From Strix aluco (lineage: Eukaryota; Chordata; Aves; Strigiformes; Strigidae): a DNA stretch of 64,000 nucleotides. The notes beneath the pieces are model-generated. The model saw only the letters and a program-made list of their open reading frames with translations, was not told the DNA's origin and did no database searches. The position numbers were made by a program, and so were the translations under genes. Positions 1-12,877 of this stretch are shown in pieces (positions within the stretch are counted from its first letter, which is position 1; each line of letters starts with the position of its first letter). Location: NCBI RefSeq assembly GCF_031877795.1, contig NC_133931.1, forward strand, positions 70,841,429 through 70,905,428. Reading direction: 5' to 3'.

Positions 1-119
1 GGATTAGATGTATCTTTTCTCTTTAGGAAAATGAGTGTAAATCTCTAATTGTGAAGGTGTACTTGTGTGACGTACTCCTATTTGCATTTGTCTGCAAGTT
101 TTCCGTATTTTCTCTTCAG

Positions 120-175
120 GAGTATATGCTTTTGGATTCCTGTTTATGCTGCCCCAGCTGTTTGTAAACTATAAG
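120..175 (+). CDS. CLPTM1L: CLPTM1L exon with membrane segment YAFGFLFMLPQLFVNYK
   Basis: The acceptor tctcttcag precedes the exon and the donor gtaagg follows it. It begins with two bases that complete a glycine codon started in the previous exon, outside the window. It encodes part of a hydrophobic membrane segment. Confidence 0.93.
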
Positions 176-3100
176 GTAAGGTTAAGAAGGGACAGAAGAC
201 TACTTTTTTAGTCTCTTCTTCCAGACTCTATTACAAATTGATATTTTTATTCCTAGATGAAATCTGTGGCACACTTACCATGGAAGGCTTTCACATACAA
301 AGTAAGTAAAGCTCTAATTTAAAGATTGATGCAGTCATTTTGGAATTAATTTTTGTAAGAAACTGTAAGAAGCTTAGTAATATGTAGCTTAAGACTAACA
401 GTGCTTTTTTTTGTTTAAGAGCTAAACTTGTTTGCAATTGTCCTTTAAAAAAAACCCCAAACAACCAAACATTCATTTCCATTTTTCATAATGATTTCCA
501 TATAATGAGCATACTTGCATTGTAGTTTTGGTGATAATACTGCTTTTTGTACTGTCAGCTGTCTTGCGTGGGTGCAAATGTTGGTCCTACAAATAAATTA
601 ATTGGTCTCAATTTAATGAATTCTTCTAGGAAGAGAGAGATTATATCAACAAAGGATAGTTCCCAAGAAACAGATAGGACCACTAAGAGACCTTACTTTG
701 GCAGCTTCCAAGAGCTACCAGAGACTGAAGTAATGTACACACTGTTCTGTGCTGGGGTGGTAATTCTGAGCTTCTGGGCAGTGTAGTGACAAATGTGTGG
801 TGGGTTGTTAATGGTAGAAGAGGGGCTGCACTGTGGTGTCCCCACTGCCTAGGCTGCCCTTGTGGAAGTCATGCGATGCTGTAGCAGAGTTTAACACCAG
901 ACCTTGGAGGAGGGGAAGGTGAGTTTATCTCAAAACAAACCCTTTGATACCTGCACACGCACAAGCATCCACTTGGGTGTCCAGGTGGTTTGTATAGTAT
1001 TCAGGCACCGAGGTGGATGTACCAAGTATCCCAGTCAGGTTTCCTTGCTCTGATACAGAGGACAATGGACACCCACTGCTGAGTTCCTGTGTTTCCTACA
1101 TTCTTTCTCAATTGGCAACTACATGCTAGTTTTGTTCTTGCACCCCTAAAGAGCTGATAGTGTTTTGACTCCATCCTTTCCCACCTCTCCGAGTCATTAG
1201 GATTTTTGCACTGTCCTTTGTTTTCTTGATCACTGTGTCCTGAGAAATCCTGAATGTATGTGCTGGGATCATCAAGACCTTGATGCCATCAACACGTGCC
1301 CTTTTTTTCTTCTGCTTCCACTCATAAATGCTTTCATTTATTCTTCCTTTGTGTTGATGTATTAAAATTCTCCAGAACGTCAGTACTTTAAAAGAAACTG
1401 TGTTAAAAACTGCTCAAAACGTGGTGTCCAATTCTGAACAGATGACCTGGGACCAAAGAACTAAAATCTTAAAATTTGAAGTGCCTTTTATAGCTTTTCC
1501 ATTTTTGTGAGCCTACAGCAATAGCCCAACTTTCTGCTGCCTTAATATTTTTAAGGAATCAGGGGGCATCTAAGACAACGGATTGAAATATAGCAGATAG
1601 AATAGCAACTAAGTGTTCAATATGGAAATACAGTCAAAAATAATCATCTAGTGTTTCAGACATACTAGGTAAATCAGCAAGTTTCTTAATAGAGGGGAGT
1701 AAAAAGTATATTAGTGAAGTAATTTCATAATTTTACTTCAGCAGCAAAGTAAGTGAGCAGAGACATCAGCAGTTAAATAGACAACAAAGGGAGAGTATTC
1801 AAGCAAGTAACCTTTAAAGCAGTAGAATTCTCTTGCTGAATAGCCTTTTCTTACAGAGCATTTATGGTTCCTGTTAAGATGCCAGAGGTTACCCACAGCA
1901 AAGGCTTGTGTTTGTGGAAGGAAGTATATGATGTTTTTAATTATGTTTAACTTATTGGGCTTTGGAGTGGATAATTTACTTCTTCCTGGTGGATATTTAA
2001 AATTGCTTGCTCTCTTCTGCACTGTGAAGAGTGGAAAGAATAGCGTGAGGTCTCATCTGCAATTGTTGTTTTAGAGAGCTTTGTTTTTCCTTAATTTGAA
2101 CTCTTTCCTGTTTTGGAAGACCTTGGCAAAAATGAAGATTACTCTAACTTTCCAGTTTCTGTAGTCTTTATGTTTATGCCCTTTATACTTTTATGAGGAG
2201 CACCTTCAAATAAGGTAATCTCAAGAGAACACTAGCTAGACTAAATACTATTAGATGGGCTGCCTTGATGCATTCGGCTTCAGTGGCTTACAAGGACTGC
2301 CTAAGTGCCTGAAGGATGGAGCATTTAGCTTTTTCTTCCTTTCATCACTGTAGGATCACTCCCTTGGGTGTTGACTTGGAAAGGCTGCCTTCTCCAACTT
2401 GCCAAGGTGTTTGTTTTTTTTTGTTCCATGACAAACCTTCTTTGCACAGGCTTGAGAATTGCCGTCCATACTCTTTGATCACTTCAGATTGATGGATTTG
2501 TTTTGACTTGCCAGAAAGAGCTTCCTGTTGTAATTAATCAGAACTCACTCCTGTCCAACACCCCCATCTTCTGCTGATGCTTTGTTTCATCATATAAACA
2601 TTGGTTCATTTTGAAGAGTGAGTCCTTCTCTGGTTAGAGAATACATTGTTTTCCCCCTTCTTACGGTATGGATTAATGTACGACTTGCTAATATTGAAAG
2701 GAGAAGCCATGTTACTGACCCCATTTGTTAACCCAACAGTGAATATTATTTGCTGCATTTGTTTCCTGCTGGTTTTAATGAGTTGAAATAGTTCATTGCA
2801 CAGTATGAGTACTAGAGCTTAGTGCACTGTAAGAGCTGATATCTAGCCTTCCCTGTAGGCTAAAGCCAGATCCAGAGGAGTTGCTGTTCTGTTTACTTTC
2901 TTTACCTTCTCTGACAAAATATTGTTGCGTTTGCATGCTTGGAGTCTGTTTGCATTGCTTTCCCAGCAGATGTCTGGGAATTTAAACTTTCTCACTCAGG
3001 AGAAAGTAGTGAGAAAATACTTCATTATTGCTTCAGAAACAGAACTTGTAGTGTGCCTAGTTGAGTGGAAATGGTGTAGAAAATTATGCCTTGAATAAGG

Positions 3101-4763
3101 GATGGATGATTACTTTCAGGAGAGCACTGAAAATGTCTTAAAAGCAGTAAATGAATAAGTTTTTACACAAATTTCAAATACCACAGAAAACGAAAGTGAA
3201 CTGACATTTTGTAAATCTTAAATCATTTGAGTAATGAATGAATGAGAGTTTTTTTCCAGTTTCTTTTAAAGATTTCACTGAAGTTGAATCCATGTTTTTC
3301 TGCTCACACAACAATACTCTCACTTACCTGAAGTGGTCCTACTTCCTTTTTACTTGTAACTGTAATAGTGTGGTTTGTAGTAGACAGTATGGTCTTCATT
3401 AAAAGAAAGCACTTTAAAGTTTGCATTAATTAGTTTTTCAGCATAACCCTTAAGTATTGTTATAAATGTGGAAGTAGTCTGTGTTCCTATTGAAAAATAC
3501 AGTTCTAGGAAGCCTGTTTCCTGCAGCTTTGTATGACAGATGACTTCCTTTCTTCACAGCCAACTGAAGTATACTTTTCTTTTATTTGTAGGCATTCAAC
3601 ACCTTTATTGATGATATATTTGCTTTTATCATCACTATGCCAACATCTCATAGGCTGGCGTGCTTTAGAGATGATGTCGTGTTCCTGGTCTATCTTTACC
3701 AAAGATGGTATTGCCTTTCTTTAATATTCATCAGAGTTTTTACAACACTGTAGATGGTTGCAGTGCTATGAAGAACTATAAAATAGTTTGGAATAGACTT
3801 CAAGCAGAATTTTTATACCATAGTGTTATATAGTATGGTCTGGATAGTGGTAGTTGCGTATATGCCTAGTGAAGGGAATGGTGAGCAGGGGATCCTGAAA
3901 AGGACATCTCAGTACAAATAAGAAGAGCAAAAGCACTTTCCCATAACTCTTCAAGACACTAGTGAAGGATGTTTTCTGATTGCCCTGCTCTGCTTTCTCC
4001 TTTATCTAGTTTTCAAACACAAGTTATCAAATTCTCTTGTAAGTTGAGTATCTGGCAAGTTTCAGATTCTTTAAGTAACTAAAATCAGATGGAGAAGGTG
4101 GTTATATGCAGTAATCATTGAAATACGTTCGTAAGTGAAGCTACAGAAAGTGTATTCTTGTTCCCAATAAAAATATTTATATGTGGAGCGAACAAGAAAT
4201 TTAACCCAAGTGCACATTATACCAGAATATATGAATGTGTACATCTAACTAATCATTAATACTAAATTCACACTTCAGTTTTGGGGTTATATAATTGCAC
4301 ATAAGTGCAGTAAAATAGGTCCCCTTCAAAGGTATTTTTTGAGAAGTTAAGAGCTCAACAACTTCTGATAGGGGCTGGGCACTGGTTTCAAGTTTGAGAG
4401 GTATACTGGATTGCTTGAGAAATATTCCAGCCAAGCTTGAAGAGAGCTAATACATCTCTTAAGAGGCCCTGTTATGAGACAACTGGTTAAGTCTTAACGT
4501 GAAGAAGCTGATATGTCTGTAGTTAATCTTAAGTGTTGTGGGTTTTGCCACCAATGAGAATACAGAATATGATGAGAAAGAAACTCGCTTTTCAAATTAA
4601 TTAGCATAGAGCTGCTTAATTCCTTCAGATAGCAGAAAGTATTGTAACTACTTTTTTTTTTTTTTTTTTTCCTGCCAGGCTTTATCCTGTGGATAAGAGC
4701 AGAGTGAATGAGTATGGAGAATCTTATGAAGAAAAGCCAAAAAAAAAAGCTCATAGAGAATAA
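120..4763 (+). CDS. CLPTM1L: CLPTM1L, C-terminal part (4 exons: 120-175, 257-301, 3592-3707, 4679-4763)
   Basis: The four exons give the last 100 residues of CLPTM1L (CRR9), a multipass ER membrane protein known as a lipid scramblase that flips glucosaminyl-phosphatidylinositol during GPI-anchor synthesis. Visible family sequence includes GFLFMLPQLFVNYK, AHLPWKAFTYKAFNTFIDD, IITMPTSHRLACFRDD and LYQRWLYPVDK, which matches the end of the vertebrate protein as I know it. Phases agree at every junction: G|GA into the first exon, phase 0, phase 0, then TG|G. Donors are gtaagg, gtaagt and gtattg, and all acceptors are AG. The tail after EEK is lysine-rich (KPKKKAHRE) and differs from the human end. 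The gene is incomplete because it enters from the left edge. It lies upstream of TERT on the same strand, as in mammals. Confidence 0.96.
257..301 (+). CDS. CLPTM1L: CLPTM1L exon, MKSVAHLPWKAFTYK
   Basis: A 45-nt phase-0 exon with acceptor ttcctag and donor gtaagt. The 15 residues continue the family sequence without a break. The ATG here is internal and is not a start codon. Confidence 0.94.
302..3591 (+). other. CLPTM1L intron, 3.3 kb
   Basis: AT-rich intronic sequence. The short open frames in it (for example 547-786) lack splice context and protein resemblance. I see no recognisable mobile element or RNA gene. Confidence 0.6.
3592..3707 (+). CDS. CLPTM1L: CLPTM1L exon, AFNTFIDD...LVYLYQR
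   Basis: The acceptor is atttgtag and the donor gtattg. The exon encodes 38 residues plus the first two bases of a tryptophan codon. It contains the highly conserved stretch FAFIITMPTSHRLACFRDD. Confidence 0.96.
4679..4763 (+). CDS. CLPTM1L: CLPTM1L terminal coding exon and stop
   Basis: The exon follows a very long polypyrimidine tract (T run around 4652-4670, then cctgccag). It completes W|LYPVDK and ends at TAA 4761-4763. The C-terminal nine residues KPKKKAHRE are basic. The last four residues do not fit a KKxx ER-retrieval signal. Confidence 0.95.
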
Positions 4764-4982
4764 CTAAGAATTGAAGAAGATTCTGACCCCTGGACTCTTA
4801 CTGGCTTCATGTATTATCTGGTCTTAAGGAAGGAAAAACTTATTTAATAAGAGTATTTTTAAAGCTTATGACAGAACTACATGAACTACATCTTCTATAT
4901 TGCCAAAATCTAGTTTTGATATCCTCCTATTTCAAGATCCTCTTTCGTCCTCACAAGGTCCACAGTCTGCCAGATGTCATTA

Positions 4983-4988
4983 AATAAA
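4983..4988 (+). terminator. Candidate CLPTM1L polyadenylation signal AATAAA
   Basis: AATAAA lies about 220 nt after the CLPTM1L stop. A further AATAAA is at 6987-6992. Which one is used cannot be decided without transcript data. Confidence 0.4.
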
Positions 4989-4999
4989 CATCCTACATT

Positions 5000-7900
5000 T
5001 AAACTTCTCTTCAGTGAAAACCTAAGTGTCCTGACCATTGTAATTAATATCCAAATCTGTGTTTTTAAGACAACTCGCTAACTGAAAGTGTGGTGCCTGT
5101 GCCACTGGGCTATGAAATATGAAAAAACAAGCCAATGTGTTACAGCAGAATTGAACATTATTGCCAGACTGGAGGCTGTCAAAAAGAAAATGTGTAATAT
5201 TGGATTATATGCTGATTACAAATCATTCTTGTTTGATAATGGAGATAATGGAAATTCTAGAAATTGTGATTAAAGTTGCAAGTTTTATGTGGGTATTTAA
5301 GTTCATAGCTTAAAAAAAATATGTTGGAAATATAGGATGAGACAGATGGGTTGTTAAAACATTTCGAATTCTGTCACGTTCTTAGCCCACAACATGGCAG
5401 AGGGTTTCAGTTGTCTTAAACTGAATGAAGGGGTGAAAAAAAGGTAACATGACTTCTTTTAATATGTATCCAAGTTTATATAAATCCTTCAGCATCGTTG
5501 ACAAACCTTCTGATTTCTTGGCATAGCAGGTGTTCATATAATGCAAATCATTGTTATGTGCTAGGAAAGTCTCTTAACCCATCTTAAATTCTTAATCATG
5601 TGGTACCCCAGTGACCTACTAGGCCAATTCTCTCATGTTTTAAAGGGAATAATTCCTTGGTCTTTCCCCTTTTCTCCCTGCCCAGTTCTATTTATAAGCT
5701 GAAACACACAAGTGGAAAGATTTTGCTCAAATATAATACCGGTTCAACAAACTACCTGGATACAGAGGAAAAAAAAAAAATATCCTGGTAAAGAACAGGT
5801 ATCTTCCTTTTACACAATTTAAAATCCATATTCCATGGGAATAATTCATTAAGGGAAGTATTTTGATCTGTTTCTTTCAAATTAGTAAAAATAATCATGT
5901 TGAATTATTATACCAAAATTCAAACTTCACAGCTATATCTAAAATCTGGGTCTAGATTTTTAAAAGCAAGTTTCTTAGTAACAGTGAGTGAAATACAGAG
6001 TGCATTCCTTTCAGCAGCAAATAAAATGCAATTAAAAGAAAAATCCAAAAGATGGAATCCTAGTTTCCAATTTTAGTTTTGCTTTGGTCAGTAAGTTTAC
6101 AAATTAACCCTAATGATTCTGAAGTTTCTTTATTAAATTGCATGTTGTTTGTGAAAGGCTATTTAACTTCAATTTGTCATTGATTGAAAATATTAATTGA
6201 ATAACCTTAAAGAGCACAGATCTACTCCTATAGTCTGTAACTTATTTATGAAGTACATTTTAACCAGTTCTGATACTGCAAAAGTCTGAATGTATAAATA
6301 CTTGAGTCCCAAAAAGATACAGAAATGTGCCTAACTTCTTTTGTCACAAACTGTAGTCTGTCTTATACTGAAGTCCTCCTTACATGCTACTGGCAATAGA
6401 AAGGAGTCTTGAAGTGAATATTTAACTCATGTTCATGTTAAGGTCTCTGTACACTGTTAAGGGGAACTAAGGAGGACCATTGACTTTAACATTAAACATA
6501 CATAAGTAAGTCTCTGCTAAACTGGGTTTGCATTTGCTGTATCTTGTACCTGGTTTGGATTTGTTTGGAAGGAGCTCTTTGCTGTTAGGCAAACTAATTT
6601 GGGACTCCTGTTTCATAATAATAGTTAAATCTAAGTGTGTGAAAATTTTTCCTGATATAAATAATGCATGTAGCGGATTGCCTTTTTGTGCCATTTCAAA
6701 ACAATCAAGTTATTGGTTCTTCTAAAATAACTTCTGAAAGTCCAGAACACCATATTCAGGTATTTCTAATGTTTCGTCACTCATTTTTGTGTGTAGCTGT
6801 TGAAAAATCACTCTTGCACCTTTACATACTGTGAGTTTATTGATCTTCTGTCTTGCATTTCTGATGACAATGACCTCATAATATCCTATACAGTAGTCAC
6901 AAAGAATATAAAATTAGAACATTTTAAGTCTTTAAAATGAGCGAGACTTTCCTAGTCAAGTCATTGTTTTATGCATTCCATTTCCAAATAAAAGACTTGG
7001 CATATGGGATAGAGAGTTACTTTTTGTTGTTGGAAAGAAGAGCGGTGAAAAACTATGTAAGTAGTGTAACTTTGGAGATATTAAATGAAATGTTTTAACT
7101 TTCTAGTTGTGGAAATGACATCAGCTTAAAACAAAAATGTGGTTCTGCATGCAGTTAATGCAGAAGAAAAACATAAAATTTCATTGAATGTATTGCACCT
7201 TCTGCTAGACTGTCAGTATCTGTGATCTATTTAAGAGGGCGAGAGTAACTTAACTTGCCCACTTCTAATAAGGTTAACTGTGGTAAACACTAGGTGATCA
7301 TCTCACATTCTCATCTTCATTAAGCTTGTAATAGGTCTGGAAGTTAAAAGATTACAGTGATTTGGGGGTGGAGCTGTTTTAGAGTTAATTTGGAAAATCA
7401 TCATATGTTTCTGGAAGACGCTTGCGCAGCACTTACTGGTGCATAATAGCATAGCAGTCATGATTCTCTGAGGGCAGAAGTGAAGAAGGGCAGCTGACTT
7501 GACTCTTTCTGGGGGCATACGTGGCCAGTGGCTCAGCACCTCTTGGCTGTGTCAGGGAGGCCGTGCTGCACTGCCACACAGTTCCAGTTCCACACCCTGC
7601 TATTCCCTGTTCCTCCTCACCTGCTGCTGCCTCAGTTCTCCAAGAGGTGACCTCCTGCCCTTAATGGCTCTTCTCCCTGAGCCACAGGGCTATAACTGAA
7701 CTACAGAATGGGCGGCAACACAGACAGTTTTTCTCTTACCAGCGGAGCTCAAGAAGTTTGCTCTGCTCTGCTTCTGTCACTGCACATTGCTGACGTGTAG
7801 ACTCAGCACCATTATATGTTCCCTTTTAACACGGCATTACACTCCAGTAACTGTCAGCTGCAGCATCTACAGCTTGACGTCAGAAGCATTAAGACAGATA

Positions 7901-8040
7901 ATTCTGTAGTTTGTCTGCAAACATTACATTTTCCAGTTTTTCTGTCAGAGGATAAATCTCATGTTGAAGAAGTGAAACGTGCTAATTTAACAGTAATGCT
8001 GGTCTTTACATCACAGCTTACAGTTTTTCAATATCATAAG
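5000..8040. other. Intergenic DNA, nothing recognised
   Basis: AT-rich sequence downstream of CLPTM1L, possibly including distal 3' UTR. Only short chance open frames are seen. I recognise no mobile element. Confidence 0.5.
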
Positions 8041-8049
8041 ATCTAAACC

Positions 8050-8440
8050 AATGCAGGTAGGAAGGGACCTCAGGAGGCTATACAGTACCAGCGCAGCATC
8101 TTCCCTCCCTTACAGACTAACCGGGCTTTCCTGATAGTCCTGTGTGGAACTCTCAGAGTGAATAAATCTAGCTCTAGAGGTTGAGAAATAAAGCCAGAAA
8201 GAGCCCAGCTTTCCCAGATGCCCAGTTACAGTCTCTGACTGCTTCCGCTCTTACACTAGGAGAGGTTTTGTTCTGTATCTGAGGAGCAATGCACCTTTCC
8301 AGTGGTTACAGACACATTTAATCATTTCCTCTTAGTACAGAGGGGGAACTGATGTCTCCCATGTTTTCATCCGTGTTAAATACCACTGCTCCTCCTTAAG
8401 AATATCTGGAGCTAATCGGTTTGCTCCAGCTTTTCCTTTA
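8050..8440 (-). mobile_element. Possible degenerate CR1 LINE fragment
   Basis: The phrase 'ggaagggacctcagga' near the left end resembles the reverse complement of a CR1 3' end. The rest is too diverged to align by eye, and the right end is uncertain. Confidence 0.35.
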
Positions 8441-10919
8441 TGCAATTCTATTTCTTGCTGGTCTTTTTAATATTGGGTCCCCAAAGATCCTGTCTTGTCT
8501 TTCTTATTTTTCATCTTACCCCCACCACCACCCTGATGAGTATACCTGCACCAAAAGGAACAAAAAATCTTTAGGCTGAAAAAAGAAACACGCTAACACT
8601 GGGGAATTCTGGCTCATATTTTATGCCCATGTTTGGTTAAAAGAACAGGATAGCTTCTCGCCCCAACTTCCTGTTTAGCAGTACTCTGTTCTTTTAATCC
8701 ATACCATATGGTACCCATAAATCTTCTTGCAAGCTGTTTTGGGTATAGTATGTACCAGCCTCTCAGTTTCTGGCCCCTAATATTCTCCTTAGTCATTCAC
8801 AGCTCCACAATCCTTATTATCTTAAGACAGAGCTCTTTGATGGTTGCCTTTTCGATGATTGGTCCTCCTTCTAGTCTTGCACACCTGGGCTATCTTACTC
8901 TTATTTTGGACTTTGAAGAGGTCACTGAACATTTTTCTTAAGCATTAATTGCCTCTAGCAGTCTCTAGCAGGTTAGTCTGTGTTGAGCAGCCTGAAGCTA
9001 GGTAGATGCTTCATTGCCATGGTTCATCTGCATGCTCTGGTCCAGCTAACTGGCTGGCCACTGAAGCAAGAGCCTTTGAGCATATATTTAGGCATCGCAG
9101 CTACGCTCTTCACTCCATTCAGAACACCAGGCCTGGCACAGCTCCGACTTAGTGCCGCGCCACACTCCATGCCTGGCTGACGGCCAGCCAGCAGCAGCTA
9201 TCCAGCACATTTTGCCTCCTTGCTGCCCTGCAACCTCCCATCTGCATCACCTGCAAGCTTCATCTCAAAGAGTTGTCATAGATACCTCGCTTGGACTGAC
9301 TTCCACAGGATCTACTGGAGTATAGCCTGACTTCACCAGGATCTACTGGAGTATACTTTTCCAACTGGATTTAGCAATTTACATTTCCTATACTGAAATT
9401 CTCAGCTCTTGCTACATGTGCTCTTCTGTCAATATCATAAGCAGGTGTTTCATTTGCCCAGTGCTGACCATGAGAACAGAAGGGAATAAGTAGTGTTTCA
9501 TTTGGTAAAGCCAACAAACCCTTCATCATCTTGCTTGAGAAAAAGCTGGTTAGCCTCACCCTCTCTGCCATCCCAGAAGTTGTTACAAAGATACATAGGA
9601 GAAAAACAAAAAAACAAAAAAAAAAAAACACCAAAACAAAAAGCCTTGAACCAAGAAGCTGCTGGCTCAGATTTTCGTAAACTTGGGGATTTCAGAAGAT
9701 TGGTGCCAAAGGACTGTGCAATCTGAAAAAATCCCAGTCACAGACCTTGACTCCGTTATCCTTGGAACACAGTAAGCATTCTCTGCAGCCTCATACAGGC
9801 TACCTCTGATCCTCTTTAGCTATGCCAGATGTGCAAGGATTGCAGTACATTATGAATCTGTTGGTTTGTTGTCAAAAACCTCCACTGAACAGCAGTTCAA
9901 AATGCAGACTTGAAGATACAAGGCTCTGTGAGCATCCATGTCCTTCACTACTGCTTTTTTCAATCTGTCACTTCACAGAATTAGAATTTCAAGAAGTAGC
10001 TTACAAAAAGGGGAACAGAAGGACCTTCACCCCTTTTGGTGATGGGAGAGGGGAAAAAGAAGAAAGCATTCTTTGGTTATGCTGTGGTTTTAAATGTTTG
10101 GTTATAAATACCTCTAGCTGGAGTGCCAAAGAAGTACCTTAGACTTTCTGGTTTTCTATCCTAGGAATTCCAAAAGGTCTGGGGTCTTCTCCTACTAATC
10201 AACTACAGCCATTCTCAGTCCGCAGTAATGTTTTTTAAAAAGCTGCTCTTTTCTGCTGATCTCTGCATTTCTAAAGGAAGCAGAGTCTTTGACTGAAAGT
10301 CTCTCAGTGACAAAGGCTAATTTAGTTCATACACAAAACAGGTATTTCATTCTGCTGAAGATTTGACCAACTGAAGGAACTGTTCTTACATTCAGCTACC
10401 AGCAAGATCATATATTTTGCTTCTTTCAGATTACTCTTCCCCAGCATCTTTTTCCCAGGTTAAATGTAGTTCCATAGTTCATTCTTGGGAATGTATCCTG
10501 ACATTGCAGTACTGAGGCAGAGCTACAAAGGACTCGGCAGAGAGTTGAAAGGATATTCCCTTCTCTTGCCAACTCCCACCTCTTTTTAAAAGGGTCAAGC
10601 TGAAAATTTCTTATCCAAATGGACCATCTTCAAAGTGAGATAGTAACACCTAGGTTCGCCAATGCCAAGGGTAAATGCTAAGAAAAGTGCTTTGTTTATA
10701 GGAGCAGAATTAAATTCTTCAGTATGCAGAGCTTTTCTACCACTGGACCATTTCTGGACACTACTAAGGTTTAGGGCACGTGGACTCTCATCCCACTGCC
10801 ACAGGGGCAGGACTTGCTTAACATTGGGCAGTTGAGCAGCCTACACTCCTGAGCAACACCACCTCTACATTGCCAGCAGATTCCCCACCCCTTTCAGTAC
10901 AGGAAGAGCACTGCTTTTG
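8441..10919. other. Intergenic DNA, nothing recognised apart from a short tandem duplication
   Basis: No exon-like frame with splice context was found. The interval contains an A-rich tract (9603-9650) and the short tandem duplication at 9296-9355. Confidence 0.45.
9296..9355. repeat. Two-copy tandem duplication, about 31-bp unit
   Basis: 'ctgacttc..caggatctactggagtata' occurs at 9296 and again at 9327 with a one-base length difference. It is a local duplication of no evident function. Confidence 0.8.
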
Positions 10920-11005
10920 GATTAACCTTTTACTACTGCAGACTCTGTAAAAAAATAACCCATGAGGTGTAAAGTATTAAGTAAATAAAAATTTTAGGGA
11001 GCCAA
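10920..11005 (+). repeat. Direct-repeat module, copy 1
   Basis: This segment (gattaacctttta...attttagggag.caa) recurs at 14283-14380 with only a few differences. Copy 2 has about 11 extra bases after 'gactctg'. Copy 1 is not inside a recognised element. Confidence 0.85.
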
Positions 11006-11292
11006 CTGTGCACATATTTTCTGCTCTACCTTTCCCGTGTAACAAGGTCACGGACGCTGCACTTCAGCAGAGTAAATTTAGATGCACACTGGTGGATAAT
11101 GAAAGCATCTTCAGCACTAAAGTAGCAGTCAAAGTCTGAGAGCAACTAGACAAACCACACCTGGGCTATGAAGAGATCTGTGCCAGACCGAGTAAGTTTG
11201 TGTGGTGGTCTCAAAATTTATGAGTCTTATCTGCATGTCAGCACCCTGTGAGCTTCCAGAAAGTAGTAATTCAGTAGGGACTGAACCCATGG

Positions 11293-11908
11293 TGTCGTAG
11301 TTTAACCTTGACTAGCAACTAAGCACCACACAGCCGCTCAGTCACTCCCCCTCCCTCGTGGGACTGGGAGAGATTTGGGAGGGTCAAAGTGAGTAAGAAA
11401 CTCGTGGGTTGAGATAAAAACAGTTTACTAATTAAAATGAAATAATAATTTAAAAAATAAAATTGTAAGAAAAACATTAATGAAAAGGGGAGAGGAGAGT
11501 AAAACCCAAGAAAGACAAGTGATGCAAATTAAAACAATTGCTCACCACCAACTGACTGATGCCCTGGCAGTCCCCAAGCAGCGCCGCCCCCCTGCCCGCT
11601 CCCCCCCCCCCCCCCCCCCCAACCTCCCCCCCAGTTTTATTGCTGATCATGTCATCATACAGTTTGGAATATCCCTTTGGTGAGTTGGGGTCAGCTGTCC
11701 TGGCTGTGTCCCCTCCCAACTCCTTGTGCACCCCCAGCCTACTTGCTGGTGGGGCAGCCTGAGGAGCAGAAAAGGCTGTGTAAGCACTGCTCCACAGTAA
11801 CTAGAAGATTAGTGTGTTACCAATACTATTTTCAGCACAAATCCAAAACATAGTCTCATACCAACTACTATGAAGAAATATAACTCTAATCCAGCCAAAA
11901 CCAGCACA
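11293..11908 (-). mobile_element. ERV long terminal repeat, minus orientation, about 616 bp
   Basis: Read on the minus strand it starts TGTGCTGGTTTTGGCTGG and ends CTACGACA, so it has the TG...CA ends of an LTR. The interior matches a widespread avian LTR type as I know it: the block around GGACAGCTGACC / CCAAAGGGATATTCC, then a promoter-like AATAAAACTGGGGGG, a T-rich tract, and AACCCACGAG near the end. A run of 20 C bases lies at 11601-11620. The flanks (catgg left, cacag right) do not form a target duplication, so the insertion has been rearranged or is not a simple solo LTR. Confidence 0.85.
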
Positions 11909-12877
11909 CACAGAAAATTAATTTCCCCTCGAAGTCTCTAATACTGAAAGGCAGTGTGAAATGTGAGGAAGAGCAAAGTATGATGCACTTGGGCATGGCT
12001 GGCTGTCAGCCAAGAGACTGAGAAAAGGATCAAAGAGTTTGTGGAGGAAATATTGGGACTGAGGGGTGAAAAGCAGCACTGAACATTGATTAAACAGAAC
12101 TAAAGAGGAAAGTTCAAAGTTTGACCGGCACAGGGTGTGTCTGATGCACTGAAGACCATGAGTTTGAGGAGGCAAATGGAGGAGGAGAAGGAAGGGCTAA
12201 AAATCTGTTTTAAGGAGCAACAGGCAAGTAGAGAGAAGTTGAAGCAAATAGAAAGGCTGGTGTGAGAAGAGAGACATGCCATTCAGGGACCATCACACAC
12301 AGTGTGAGACACACAGTGGCCTAGAAAAAGCAGTTAAAAGGTGGAGAAGGGACCACTGCAACTCTCAGGGAGAGTCCCGATCCAGAGGATTGAGTTGGAC
12401 GCACATGGGAAGAGACAAACCCATGTAAGTCTGGTAACTGTAATAATAATAGTGCTAGAAAGGGCTTGTTCCCCCACAGCACATGCCCCGCTGCAAAATG
12501 AGCTCTGTAACTTAGGAAGCCAGCCAGAGAAACCAATAGCACCTCCAGTTTCAAAGACCACTGTAAAGAAAATCAAGGATGCAGATGCAGCCCAGCGGAG
12601 AAGAAAGCAAGTCACTGTCACAAGAGGCTTCATTCCACAGCAGATAAAAGCCTTGACAGGTGATGGATGCCCTAACAAGGGATTACACTGAGTGGCTGGT
12701 TAAACTGGAGGGACATCCTTGATTAACAGCATATGACTGTATGGATGTAGCTCAAGCAGCAGCCTCAGGGTGAGACTGGGACTAAGATCAGCCAGTCTTG
12801 GGTTGAAGATCCCCTAGTCCGTGATGATTCAGACTGATGGATGTGATGGATCATTAAGGGGTCTTACTCTGATAAAC
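11909..12877. other. Interval between two head-to-head LTRs, possible ERV internal remnant
   Basis: This 969-bp stretch lies between the 5' ends of an LTR on the minus strand and one on the plus strand. On the plus strand 12150-12270 can be read as a broken, charged, coiled-coil-like peptide (segments such as LRRQMEEEKEG), and 12341-12691 is open for 116 residues. Neither matches a family that I can name. A decayed retroviral internal segment is one reading, but no protease, polymerase or envelope motif is visible. Confidence 0.35.

Noticed and set aside
12341-12691. 116-codon plus-strand frame as a host gene
   Set aside because: No start or splice context, no recognised domain, and it lies between two LTRs. 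It is kept only as a possible ERV remnant.
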